64,000 nt of DNA from Actinomycetota bacterium (GTDB taxonomy: Bacteria; Actinomycetota; JAHEXW01; JAGVPG01): NCBI GenBank assembly GCA_020052375.1, contig JAGVPG010000030.1:1-64000 (forward strand), given 5' to 3'. Made by a program: the position numbers and the translations under genes. A model generated the notes under the pieces. That model was not told where the DNA came from and ran no database searches. It saw only the letters and a list, made by a program, of their open reading frames with translations. Positions 1 through 8,645 of this stretch are shown here, piece after piece. Within the stretch, counting starts at the first letter, position 1; each line of letters starts with the position of its first letter.

Positions 1-36
1 AAGAGGTCGGAGGTTCAAATCCTCTAGCGCCCACCA
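1..36 (+). tRNA. 3' part of a class I tRNA (T-arm, acceptor 3' strand, encoded CCA); isotype not determinable, possibly Val
   Basis: GGAGG-TTCAAAT-CCTCT T-arm, then AGCGCCC-A-CCA; short variable loop (AGGTC). 5' part lies outside the window. Confidence 0.85.
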
Positions 37-202
37 TTCTTCGCCGCCACTGACTCACATCTAACGATGTTCGTCTATCCGGCTACGAATGGCAGGCCAT
101 CCTTTATTAGTAGAATAGGCGAAGAATGTCCTCCGTAGCCGTAGAAGCCAGAGCGTTAGCGGAGGCTAGTGAGTGGCGAAGAAGGACTGGTTCTCATGAG
201 GT

Positions 203-234
203 CTAATGTTCTAATGTTCTACAGTTCTCATGTT
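203..234. repeat. Octamer tandem repeat
   Basis: CTAATGTT-CTAATGTT-CTACAGTT-CTCATGTT. Confidence 0.8.
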
Positions 235-332
235 CTAGATCTATTTGTCTAAGCATTATATGCCTTTACAATAAGTTGATACTGGTTTACTCTCATATCA
301 GAGCGATATCACGTATAGCGGAGGACATTATA

Positions 333-935
333 GTGCTTACTATAAGGTCTTGTAGGGTTTATCCCCACGTTGTGGTACTGACTCTTCTTTTATTCCTCAC
401 CATCTCATGCGTAGCAGATAATTCTCAAGACACGCAACAGAATGAAAAATCAGGACGTCAAGCTACGCTTAAGATCGGCGACAGAGCGCCCGATTTCTCG
501 ATGCGGAACCAGGATCAGATCAAGATCTCATTGAGTGAGTTCAAAAACAAGAAGATCGTCATACTTGTATTCTACCCCGCCGATTTCACTCCCGTCTGAA
601 CTGTCGAGCTGTCCCGATACCGCGATGACTACGCGCGGATCAAAGGGATGGATGCCGAAGTGTTCGGCATAAGTGTGGACTCATGGGCAACGCATGCTGC
701 GTTTCGCGAGAAACTGGGCTTGCCCTTCGATCTGCTTAGCGATTGGGCCAGGGATGTATCACCCAATTATGGCGCCTACGATGCGGTGGAGATGGTCTCC
801 ACTCGCCACAGCTTCCTGATCGACAAACAGGGCAAGGTCAGGTTCACGCAACAAGCCAGGATTACTAAACCGAGAGACCACGATGCGATGATGAAGGAAC
901 TTGAAAAACTATACAAAACGGATAAGAAGGATTAG
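333..935 (+). CDS. Selenocysteine-containing peroxiredoxin (AhpC/BCP-like), predicted lipoprotein; UGA(Sec) at 597-599
   Basis: ORFs 276-599 and 648-935 share a frame and are separated only by TGA 597-599: FYPADFTPV-U-TVELSRYRDDY, where U replaces the peroxidatic Cys. GGAGG at 320-324 precedes GTG 333; lipobox LTISC. Confidence 0.88.
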
Positions 936-937
936 CC

Positions 938-1339
938 ATGCGGTCAAATGATATAAGCGGCAGAGTAAAAGGGATCTTGTTGCTGATGTTATTTGCCATT
1001 ATCCTTTTATCTCTGTTTGCCGCAAGCGGTTGCGCGAAGAAACCATCCGCAGGCGGGCCGACTTTTTATGAATTTTTTGATCCGACATGACCGCGATGCC
1101 AGCATATGGAACCCATCGTGGATGAGGTCAGAAACAAGTACGAAGATCGTATCGAGTTCATACTCTTAGACATTACTAGAAGCGAGAATGACGCGATAGC
1201 AACAAAATACAATGTCTACTTAACACCGACGTTCGTGATCACAGATGAAAACGACAAGGAAAAAGACAGACTTATCGGCGAGGTGTCAAAGAAGACACTT
1301 GAGACTTTCATCATGAAAGCGATTGCCGAAAAAAAGTAG
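938..1339 (+). CDS. Selenocysteine-containing thioredoxin-fold lipoprotein (U-P-R-C active site); UGA(Sec) at 1088-1090
   Basis: ATG 938 with AAGGA upstream; lipobox AASGC; continuous frame with TGA 1088-1090 giving FFDPT-U-PRCQHMEPIVDEV, then a thioredoxin-like fold (YLTPTFVI). Confidence 0.87.
1091..1121 (+). promoter_or_regulatory. Candidate SECIS hairpin of the seleno-thioredoxin gene
   Basis: CCGCGATG (1091-1098) pairs over 8 bp (one G-U) with CATCGTGG (1114-1121), immediately 3' of UGA 1088-1090. Confidence 0.5.
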
Positions 1340-1415
1340 CCTTTCGAATGAGGAGGTGGTAGCCAAAAGAAGAAGGCTGACCGGCATGATATTTAGAATA
1401 ACGTGAAGGAGTGAG

Positions 1416-4400
1416 GTGAAATTGAGCACAGGACTGACAAGAAGAACATTCCTTAAAGGCGCCGGAGCGGCTGCAGCGGCGACTATACTGGGTGACCTGG
1501 GGTTCGACTTGACCCCGGTTGCATTGGCTGCGCAGAATCTGCGCATTAAGACCGCCAAGGAGAATATGACAGTATGCTGTTTTTGTTCCGTTGGTTGCGG
1601 CGCGATTGTTCATACATCTGATGGCAAGGTCATCAATATAGAAGGCGATCCGGATAATCCGCTTAACCAGGGGACATTGTGCAGCAAAGGCCAGGCCATG
1701 TACCAGTTGACAAAAAACAAACGCCGTCTGGATACGGTCCTTTACCGGGCGCCGGGCGCCAAAGACTGGCAGACGAAGGATTGGGACTGGGCGATGAAGG
1801 AGATCGCCAAACGTGTTAAAAAGACGCGTGATTCGTCTTTTATGGAGATGGATGAGGCCGGGATCACCGTCAACCGGACTGAAGCTATCGCTCAGCTGGG
1901 CGGGGCGGCACACGACAATGAAGAATGCTATCTATTGTCCAAACTCGGTCGGGCTCTTGGAATAGTCTACCTGGAGCACCAGGCCAGGATATGACACTCG
2001 CCGAGCGTGGCCAGTTTGGGCCCGACATTCGGCAGGGGCGCCATGACTCAAAGCTGGATCGACATCAAGAACAGCGACGTTATCATGGTGTGCGGAAGCA
2101 ATCCCGCGGAGAATCATCCGGTATCATTCAAGTGGGTCACTAAAGCTATGGAAAACGGTGCCAAGCTCATAGTGGTCGATCCGCGCTTTACCAGGACAGC
2201 TTCGAAAGCGGACATCTTCGCCCACTTACGACCGGGAACGGATATTGCCTTCTTCGGCGGAATAATCAACTACATCATCACAAACAAGATGTATCATGAG
2301 GATTACATCAAGAGCTACTCCAACGCGTCTTATTTGATCAATCCCGGATACTCGTTCAAAGACGGTCTTTTTAGCGGTTACAATGATAAGGACCGGAAAT
2401 ACGTGACCGATTCGTGGAGTTATCAGACGAACGATGCGGGAGCGACGATCAAGGACGCGACTCTTCAAGATCCGGCATGTGTATTCCAGTTGATGAAACA
2501 ACACTATTCGCGGTATACCCCGGAAATAGTGGCAAAGACCTGTGGGATCCCGCAAGCGAAGTTCCAAGAGATCGCAAAGACGTTTGCCGCGACCGGCGCG
2601 AAGGATAAAGCCGGGACTCTTCTTTATGCGATGGGACTCACACAGCATACCGTGGGGGTTCAGAATATCCGGGCCTTCTCGATCATCCAGATCCTCCTTG
2701 GTAATATGGGGATCGCCGGGGGCGGTATAAACGCTCTTAGGGGCGAGTCCAACGTTCAGGGATCGACCGACTTCGGCTTGCTGGCCGGCTCTTTACCCGG
2801 TTACAACAACCTGCCGGACGCCGCCAAACACCCTACGTTGGCTAAGTACAAAGAATCCGAGGTGACTAAGACCGGTTTTACTCAAAACCGCGCTAAATGG
2901 CTGATCAGCATGCTCAAAGCGTGGTGGGGCGATAATGCTTCCGCGGATAACGATTTCGCCTATCATTATCTGCCCAAGAACGGCGCCGGTTTTCAGAAGA
3001 GCGGTTATACATGGATCGCGTTATTCGAAGCAATGTACGCAAAACAGATAAAAGGGCTTCTATGCTGGGGACAGAATCCGGCAGTAAGCGGTCCGAACAG
3101 CAATCTCGAAACGGCGGCTTTGGAAAAGCTTGAGTGGATGATGGTAGCTGATCTCTGGAAGACGGAGACCGCGGAGTTCTGGAAAAGGCCCGGCGTCAAA
3201 CCGGAGAACATAAAGACAGAGGTCTTCCTTTTACCGGCTGCTTTGTCGTATGAAAAACAAGGTAGTATCACCAACTCCGGGCGGTTGATCCAATGGCGCT
3301 ATAAAGCGACGGATGCGCCGGATAAGGCCAAGGACGATCTGTGGATGGTCGACACGCTTTATAAGGAGATCAAGGCGTTATACCAGGGCGATCCGAACGC
3401 TAAGTTCCCGGCTCCGATCCTTAATCTAAACTGGGATTATGGACAGGAACCGGATAGCAAGATGGTCGCCAAGGAGATAAACGGTTACACAGTCGCCGAT
3501 AAGAAGCAGCTGGCGAGTTTTGCCAAGCTAGCCGATGATGGCTCGACCGGGTGCGGGAACTGGATCTATTCCGGTTACTTTGTCGGCGACGGTCCGGCTG
3601 ATAACAAAGCGGCGGCCCGGGATACCAAAGCAGACCCTGGTGGACTTGGTTTATATCCGGGGTGGGGTTATAGCTGGCCACTCAACAGAAAGATCATCTA
3701 CAACCGGTGCTCATGCGATACAGCGGGCAATCCATGGAATCCGCAAAAGGTCCTGGTCCAGTGGGACGGAGCCAAGTGGATCACCAATGACGTCGCGGAC
3801 TTCGGCGCCAAAGATGCTGCCACCGGGAATCCGATCACACCGGATAAAACCGCTTCGGCGCCTTATATCATGCTCGCCGAGGGTCAAGCTCGCATCTTTG
3901 TGCCGAAGGGGGCCATCAAAGACGGCCCGTTCCCGGAACAATATGAACCGGTCGAGTCCGTCATCAAGAATCCCCTGTCAGCGCAGCAGATCAATCCGGC
4001 CGCTAAGATATGGGGCGCGGACAAAGACAAACTAACTGCTTTCGGGTCGAAGATCTGTCCGATCATCGCCATCACCTACAGAGTCACGGAACACTGGCAG
4101 ACGGGAAGTATGACGCGCAACCTTCCATGGCTCACGGAGCTGATGCCCGAGATGTTTGTCGAGATCAGCCCGGTGCTGGCTGAGCGAAAACAGATCGCAC
4201 ACGGAGACTGGGTAACGGTCGCTTCTGCGAGAGGGACGGTGTCGGCTCGAGCCATTGTCACCGAAAGACTGCAAGGATTCAAACTGTGTACCGGCGAGCC
4301 GGAAGTCGCGGGCATGCCGTTCCATTACGGTTATACCGGTTTAGTGACCGGAGGGCCTGACGAAGACAAGAACTATAGCGTCAACCAGCTGTCGCCTCAT

Positions 4401-4472
4401 GTAGCCGAACCGAACACGGGGATGCCTGAATATAAAACGTTCCTCGTCGATGTGCGGAAGGCGGTGACTTAA
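1416..4472 (+). CDS. fdnG/fdhA: Formate dehydrogenase alpha subunit, selenocysteine- and molybdopterin-dependent, Tat-exported; UGA(Sec) at 1992-1994
   Basis: RRTFLKG Tat signal, CCFCSVGC FeS motif, EHQARI-U-HSPSVASLGPTFGRGAMT across the in-frame TGA; ORFs 1416-1994 and 2007-4472 share a frame. Confidence 0.96.
2000..2033 (+). promoter_or_regulatory. Candidate bacterial SECIS hairpin of the fdh gene
   Basis: Starts 6 nt after the UGA: outer stem GCCGA/TCGGC (2000-2004/2029-2033), apical stem GGCC/GGCC (2009-2012/2019-2022), loop AGTTTG containing GU. Confidence 0.6.
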
Positions 4473-4474
4473 TA

Positions 4475-5254
4475 ATGGCTAAAGCTATGCTCGTCGACCT
4501 TTCAAAGTGCATCGGATGCCGTGCTTGTCAGGTCGCCTGTAAAGAATGGAATCAGAATGCAGGTGAAAAGACGGAGAACACCGGTACGTATGAGAACCCG
4601 CCGGATCTTTCGCCGCAGACATGGACCAAGATAAAGTTTGTGGAACAGAATTCGGGCGATAACGTGAAATGGCTTTTCCGGCGTATGATGTGCCAGCATT
4701 GTACCGATGCCGCATGCGAAAAGGTCTGTCCGCCGAAAGCCATCTCGCACCTGGAGACGACTGCGGTGGTCATCGATCAGGAAAAGTGTACGGGCTGCAA
4801 ATATTGTATTTCGGCGTGCCCGTTCAATGTGCCAAGATACGACGCGGCAGACAACAAGGCGAAGAAGTGTACCTTATGCATCGACCGGATATCCAACGGT
4901 CTCATTCCGGCGTGCGCGAAGGTATGCGCGCCGGGAGCGGTCCAGTTTGGAGAGAGGTCGGATATGGTGAAGCTGGCCAAGGCCAGGATGGACGCGCTTA
5001 AGACTAAAGGCGTGAATGACCTCCGTTTGTATGGTGAATCCGAACTAGGCGGCTTGGGCGTTATGGTCCTGATGACCGCGGCGGCCGAGGACTACGGATT
5101 TCCTGACAAGCCCTCGTTTCCTGTATCAGTCAATCTTTGGCAGGATTATCTGAAACCGCTGACTATAGTGGCGGGCGGAGGCGGTATACTGGCGGTCCTG
5201 GTCAGTTTTATCGGTTCGATAGGTTACAAGCACAAACAGGAAGGGGGCGAATAG
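4475..5254 (+). CDS. fdnH/fdhB: Formate dehydrogenase beta subunit (4Fe-4S), C-terminal membrane anchor
   Basis: Multiple CxxCxxCxxxC clusters (CIGCRACQVAC, CTGCKYCISACP); C-terminal TM; downstream of FdhA. Confidence 0.93.
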   Translation: MAKAMLVDLSKCIGCRACQVACKEWNQNAGEKTENTGTYENPPDLSPQTWTKIKFVEQNSGDNVKWLFRRMMCQHCTDAACEKVCPPKAISHLETTAVVIDQEKCTGCKYCISACPFNVPRYDAADNKAKKCTLCIDRISNGLIPACAKVCAPGAVQFGERSDMVKLAKARMDALKTKGVNDLRLYGESELGGLGVMVLMTAAAEDYGFPDKPSFPVSVNLWQDYLKPLTIVAGGGGILAVLVSFIGSIGYKHKQEGGE

Positions 5255-5256
5255 GG

Positions 5257-5928
5257 ATGGCTAAACAACCAGTTTTCAAAGACGGGCAAGTATTGCGGTT
5301 TTCAACAGCGGCTCGTGTCTTGCATACGGTACATCTCTTAAGCTTCTTTACACTTCTCTACACAGGTCTTGCCAGATTGTGGCCGGAAACAAACGTCCTG
5401 TTAGGAGGGGATCTGCTTCTGGGGCAGACCATTCACCACCTTGCCGCGGTCGTCTTTATAGCGGTTCCGGTCGCGCTCGCGCTCCTGTATCCGAGAGGAG
5501 CGCTCCATTTCCTTAAAACACTCTTTTCATGGGACAAAGACGACACAAGGTGGATGATCAAGTTCATTCCCTGGATGATCAGGCCGCAAGCTGTAAAATT
5601 ACCGCCGCAAGGACAAGAGAAGGCCGGGCAAAAGGTAAGCGCGTGGATCATCATCGGTTTCTGCTTGTTGATCGCCGTGTCGGGCGGCCTGATGTGGATA
5701 GCTCAATTCATGCCGTCTGAACTCATGAAATGGATGTACGCGATCCATGATGTCAGCATGATCATCTTGTTGTTCGTCATAGTGATGCACATCTATATGG
5801 GTGTATTGTTCCCGGCGACCAGAAGATCATGGACGTCCATGATCACCGGTTATGTGCCGGAAGAAGAAGCGCGGCACGGATGGCGCAAGTGGTACGACGA
5901 TCTAAAGAAAGGCCAACAAACGGTATAG
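5257..5928 (+). CDS. fdnI/fdhC: Formate dehydrogenase gamma subunit (cytochrome b556)
   Basis: Multi-TM with histidines, MVKFIPWM/RHGWRKWYDDL-type C-terminus; ATG 5257 just after fdhB. Confidence 0.88.
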   Translation: MAKQPVFKDGQVLRFSTAARVLHTVHLLSFFTLLYTGLARLWPETNVLLGGDLLLGQTIHHLAAVVFIAVPVALALLYPRGALHFLKTLFSWDKDDTRWMIKFIPWMIRPQAVKLPPQGQEKAGQKVSAWIIIGFCLLIAVSGGLMWIAQFMPSELMKWMYAIHDVSMIILLFVIVMHIYMGVLFPATRRSWTSMITGYVPEEEARHGWRKWYDDLKKGQQTV

Positions 5929-5954
5929 GAACATTCGTACACGTCAGACTGTAT

Positions 5955-6000
5955 AGGCAGGACCTGGTTTCTTATGAGACTTGGAAGCCGGGTCCTGCCT
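5955..6000 (+). terminator. Hairpin downstream of the fdh operon, probable terminator or processing element
   Basis: AGGCAGGACC (5955-5964) / GGTCCTGCCT (5991-6000), perfect 10 bp; no clear U-tract. Confidence 0.45.
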
Positions 6001-6193
6001 GTCAGTTTAAGTTTCATACTGTCAGCATCATTAGTGTGACCAGTTCATAAACCACTGTTTATCTTATTGACATAGTGTGCAGATGGTAGTACGTTAGTAT
6101 TAGGAAATGTGAAATATGTCACTTATGTTATAAAACTTGATATTTTGTGTACTTGAATAAAATAGAGGATACTGCTAATCTTGGGAAATCATT

Positions 6194-7792
6194 ATGTCAA
6201 GTGGATTAAAGTCGACAAGAGAATTTGATAAGGAACTTGAAGAGCTGTTGCGCCGCGTCGCCGATCTTGAACAATCGGAGGCAAAAAGGCGAGAGGCAGA
6301 GGAAGAACTAAAGCGCTTTTACGATATCCAGAACGTCATAAACTCACTTCTTCGATTATCCCTCGAACAACGATCGGTGGAAGACCTCCTTAATATTGCG
6401 ATGGATCTTATACTCTCGATACCGTGGTTAGCATTCGAATCAAAAGGGGCCATATTTCTCGTTGAAGACGAATCGGACGTCCTGGTCCTGCAAGCGGAAA
6501 AGGGTATGCCCGAACAGCTTAAAAAGATGTGCGATAGAGTTCTTTTCGGCAGATGCCTGTGCGGTCGTGCCGCTTTGAAACAAAGGATAGAGTTTGCGGA
6601 ATCCATGGACGAACGGCATGACAACCGGTATCCGGGGATGGAAGACCACGGTCATTATTGCATACCGATCATATATGCCAATAAGACCATCGGCGTGTTA
6701 GGCCTATATACGAAAACAGGACACCCTTACAGCAAGAAGGAAGAAGAGATCCTGTCGGCGATCGCTAATACCTTAGCCGGAGTCTTCGAGCGACAGCGCA
6801 GTGAAGAGGCGATACGCGAGAAGGAAGGCCACGTGGCGGCCATGATAAACGCGTTCGCCGGTATTATGTATACATGTTCTCAGGATTACCGGATAGAGTT
6901 CATGAACCAAAAACTCATCGAACGGACCGGATACGACGGCACGGGCGGGATATGTTACGAAGTTATGCATGACCGCGATTCGGTCTGTCCGTGGTGCGTC
7001 AACGACCGTGTCTTTAAAGGAGAGACCGTCCAGTGGGAGGTCAAGAGCCCGAAGGACGACCGCTGGTTCTATGTGGTAAATTCTCCGTTGTATCACGCGG
7101 ATGGGACGATCTCTAAAGTGTCGATGTCATTCGATATAACCGAGCAGCATGAAGCGCAGGAAAAACTGGAAGAGAGTTTTGAGAAACTCCATGACGTTAT
7201 CGAGGGCACGATCGAGGCCCTGTCTCACGCCGCTGAGATGCGCGATCCATATACGGCCGGACACCAGATAAAAGCGGCCAATCTTGCTTGCGCGATCGCT
7301 AAAGACCTGGATCTTCCGGGAGAAAGCCTGGAAGCGCTGCGTATCGCTGGTACGCTGCATGACATAGGCAAGATGCATATACCGGCGCAGATCTTGAATA
7401 AACCGGGTCAGCTGACGGAAACAGAAAGAGAACTCATAAAAGCTCATGTCGAAGATGGATATGAGATACTTAAATCGATCCCGTTCGAGACCCCCATTTC
7501 CAACATCATACTTCAACATCATGAGCGGATCGATGGTTCCGGTTATCCGCGCGGACTCAAAGGTGATGCCATCATCAAAGAGGCGAGGATACTGGGTGTA
7601 GCCGATGTGGTGGAGGCGATGGCTTCGCACAGGCCATACCGGCCGGCATATAGCATCGAACAAGCACTTGAAGAGATCTCGAAAGGAAAAGAAAAGACAT
7701 TCGATGCGGAAGTCGTGGATTCCTGCATCAAGCTCTTCACCAAAGAAGGTTTTGACCTGCAAAGAAAGGAACGTCGCAGATACCGTAGTTAA
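6194..7792 (+). CDS. GAF-PAS-HD-GYP domain protein (putative c-di-GMP phosphodiesterase)
   Basis: HDIGK and HHERIDGSGYPRGLKGD motifs; PAS/PAC and GAF regions upstream. Confidence 0.92.
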   Translation: MSSGLKSTREFDKELEELLRRVADLEQSEAKRREAEEELKRFYDIQNVINSLLRLSLEQRSVEDLLNIAMDLILSIPWLAFESKGAIFLVEDESDVLVLQAEKGMPEQLKKMCDRVLFGRCLCGRAALKQRIEFAESMDERHDNRYPGMEDHGHYCIPIIYANKTIGVLGLYTKTGHPYSKKEEEILSAIANTLAGVFERQRSEEAIREKEGHVAAMINAFAGIMYTCSQDYRIEFMNQKLIERTGYDGTGGICYEVMHDRDSVCPWCVNDRVFKGETVQWEVKSPKDDRWFYVVNSPLYHADGTISKVSMSFDITEQHEAQEKLEESFEKLHDVIEGTIEALSHAAEMRDPYTAGHQIKAANLACAIAKDLDLPGESLEALRIAGTLHDIGKMHIPAQILNKPGQLTETERELIKAHVEDGYEILKSIPFETPISNIILQHHERIDGSGYPRGLKGDAIIKEARILGVADVVEAMASHRPYRPAYSIEQALEEISKGKEKTFDAEVVDSCIKLFTKEGFDLQRKERRRYRS

Positions 7793-7823
7793 TGAAGATA
7801 GACTTTCTTGTTAAGGAGACGTC

Positions 7824-8645
7824 ATGAAGCTAAGGACCAAGACGTTGATCCTGACTGGTATAGCGATGACGGTCCTCTTCCTGATTGTCGGTTTCATCTC
7901 GTCCACGATCCTTATGTCGGGTTTTAATAGGATCGAAGACCGCGAGACGAAAGAACACATCTATATGATCAGGAACGTCCTTGATGCCGAACGAGCGAGT
8001 CTGCTGGTAAGCGCAACCAGTATTGCTGACAGAGCCGATACTTATGCTTATTTTAGCGATACAAGCAACTCTTCATATATCGACGCCAACTTTTCGGATG
8101 TACATTCTCAGCACGAGTTCTTCGACGTGATCATTCTCGCGGACACCACCGGTCAGATCATATACAAGAAATTCTATGATCGAGCCAGGAACCGGGCGAT
8201 CGACTTTCCTTCGGCGTACCTGACCGTTTTACAAGATGAGCTTAAACACAACGAGGCAGGGGTACAGAAGAGCGGTTTCTTTATTCTTAACGGAAAACCC
8301 GGGATCGTAGCCGTATATCCGGTAGCGAAGACAGACGACTCTTCAAACCCGGTCGGTTGTGTCATGACCATGAGGCTATTGGATAAAGCCCGCCTTAAGC
8401 GGGTAGCAATGATCGAGAACGTCCCCCTGTCCATAAAGGCCTATAACGAACCGTCATTAGCGGAAGGCTTTAAGAATGCCAGATCTTCTTTCGATCACGG
8501 CAACAATTACTACACGGAACCTATAGACAGAAACATCATCGGCGTCTATTCATACTTACGCGACGCGGATGGTGACCCGATCCTCTTGCTGGAGATCGAT
8601 ATAGAACGCGACATAGCGGCTCAAGGCAGAACCGTGATCTCATAG
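7824..8645 (+). CDS. CHASE4-type periplasmic sensor module, N-terminal half of an interrupted diguanylate cyclase (ends at TAG 8643-8645)
   Basis: N-terminal TM plus extracytoplasmic sensor; same frame as the downstream ORF. Confidence 0.75.
   Translation: MKLRTKTLILTGIAMTVLFLIVGFISSTILMSGFNRIEDRETKEHIYMIRNVLDAERASLLVSATSIADRADTYAYFSDTSNSSYIDANFSDVHSQHEFFDVIILADTTGQIIYKKFYDRARNRAIDFPSAYLTVLQDELKHNEAGVQKSGFFILNGKPGIVAVYPVAKTDDSSNPVGCVMTMRLLDKARLKRVAMIENVPLSIKAYNEPSLAEGFKNARSSFDHGNNYYTEPIDRNIIGVYSYLRDADGDPILLLEIDIERDIAAQGRTVIS

Noticed and set aside
1-36. tRNA-Sec (selC), tempting because of the adjacent selenoprotein genes
   Set aside because: The visible part has a short variable loop and ordinary T-arm/7-nt acceptor geometry, typical of a class I tRNA and not the long variable arm of tRNA-Sec.
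8643-8645. Pyrrolysine insertion at the amber codon
   Set aside because: TAG is used as an ordinary stop by many genes in the window (e.g. 933-935, 5252-5254, 5926-5928), no Pyl machinery is visible, and CHASE4/GGDEF proteins are not known Pyl proteins. Nonsense mutation or gene fission is simpler.
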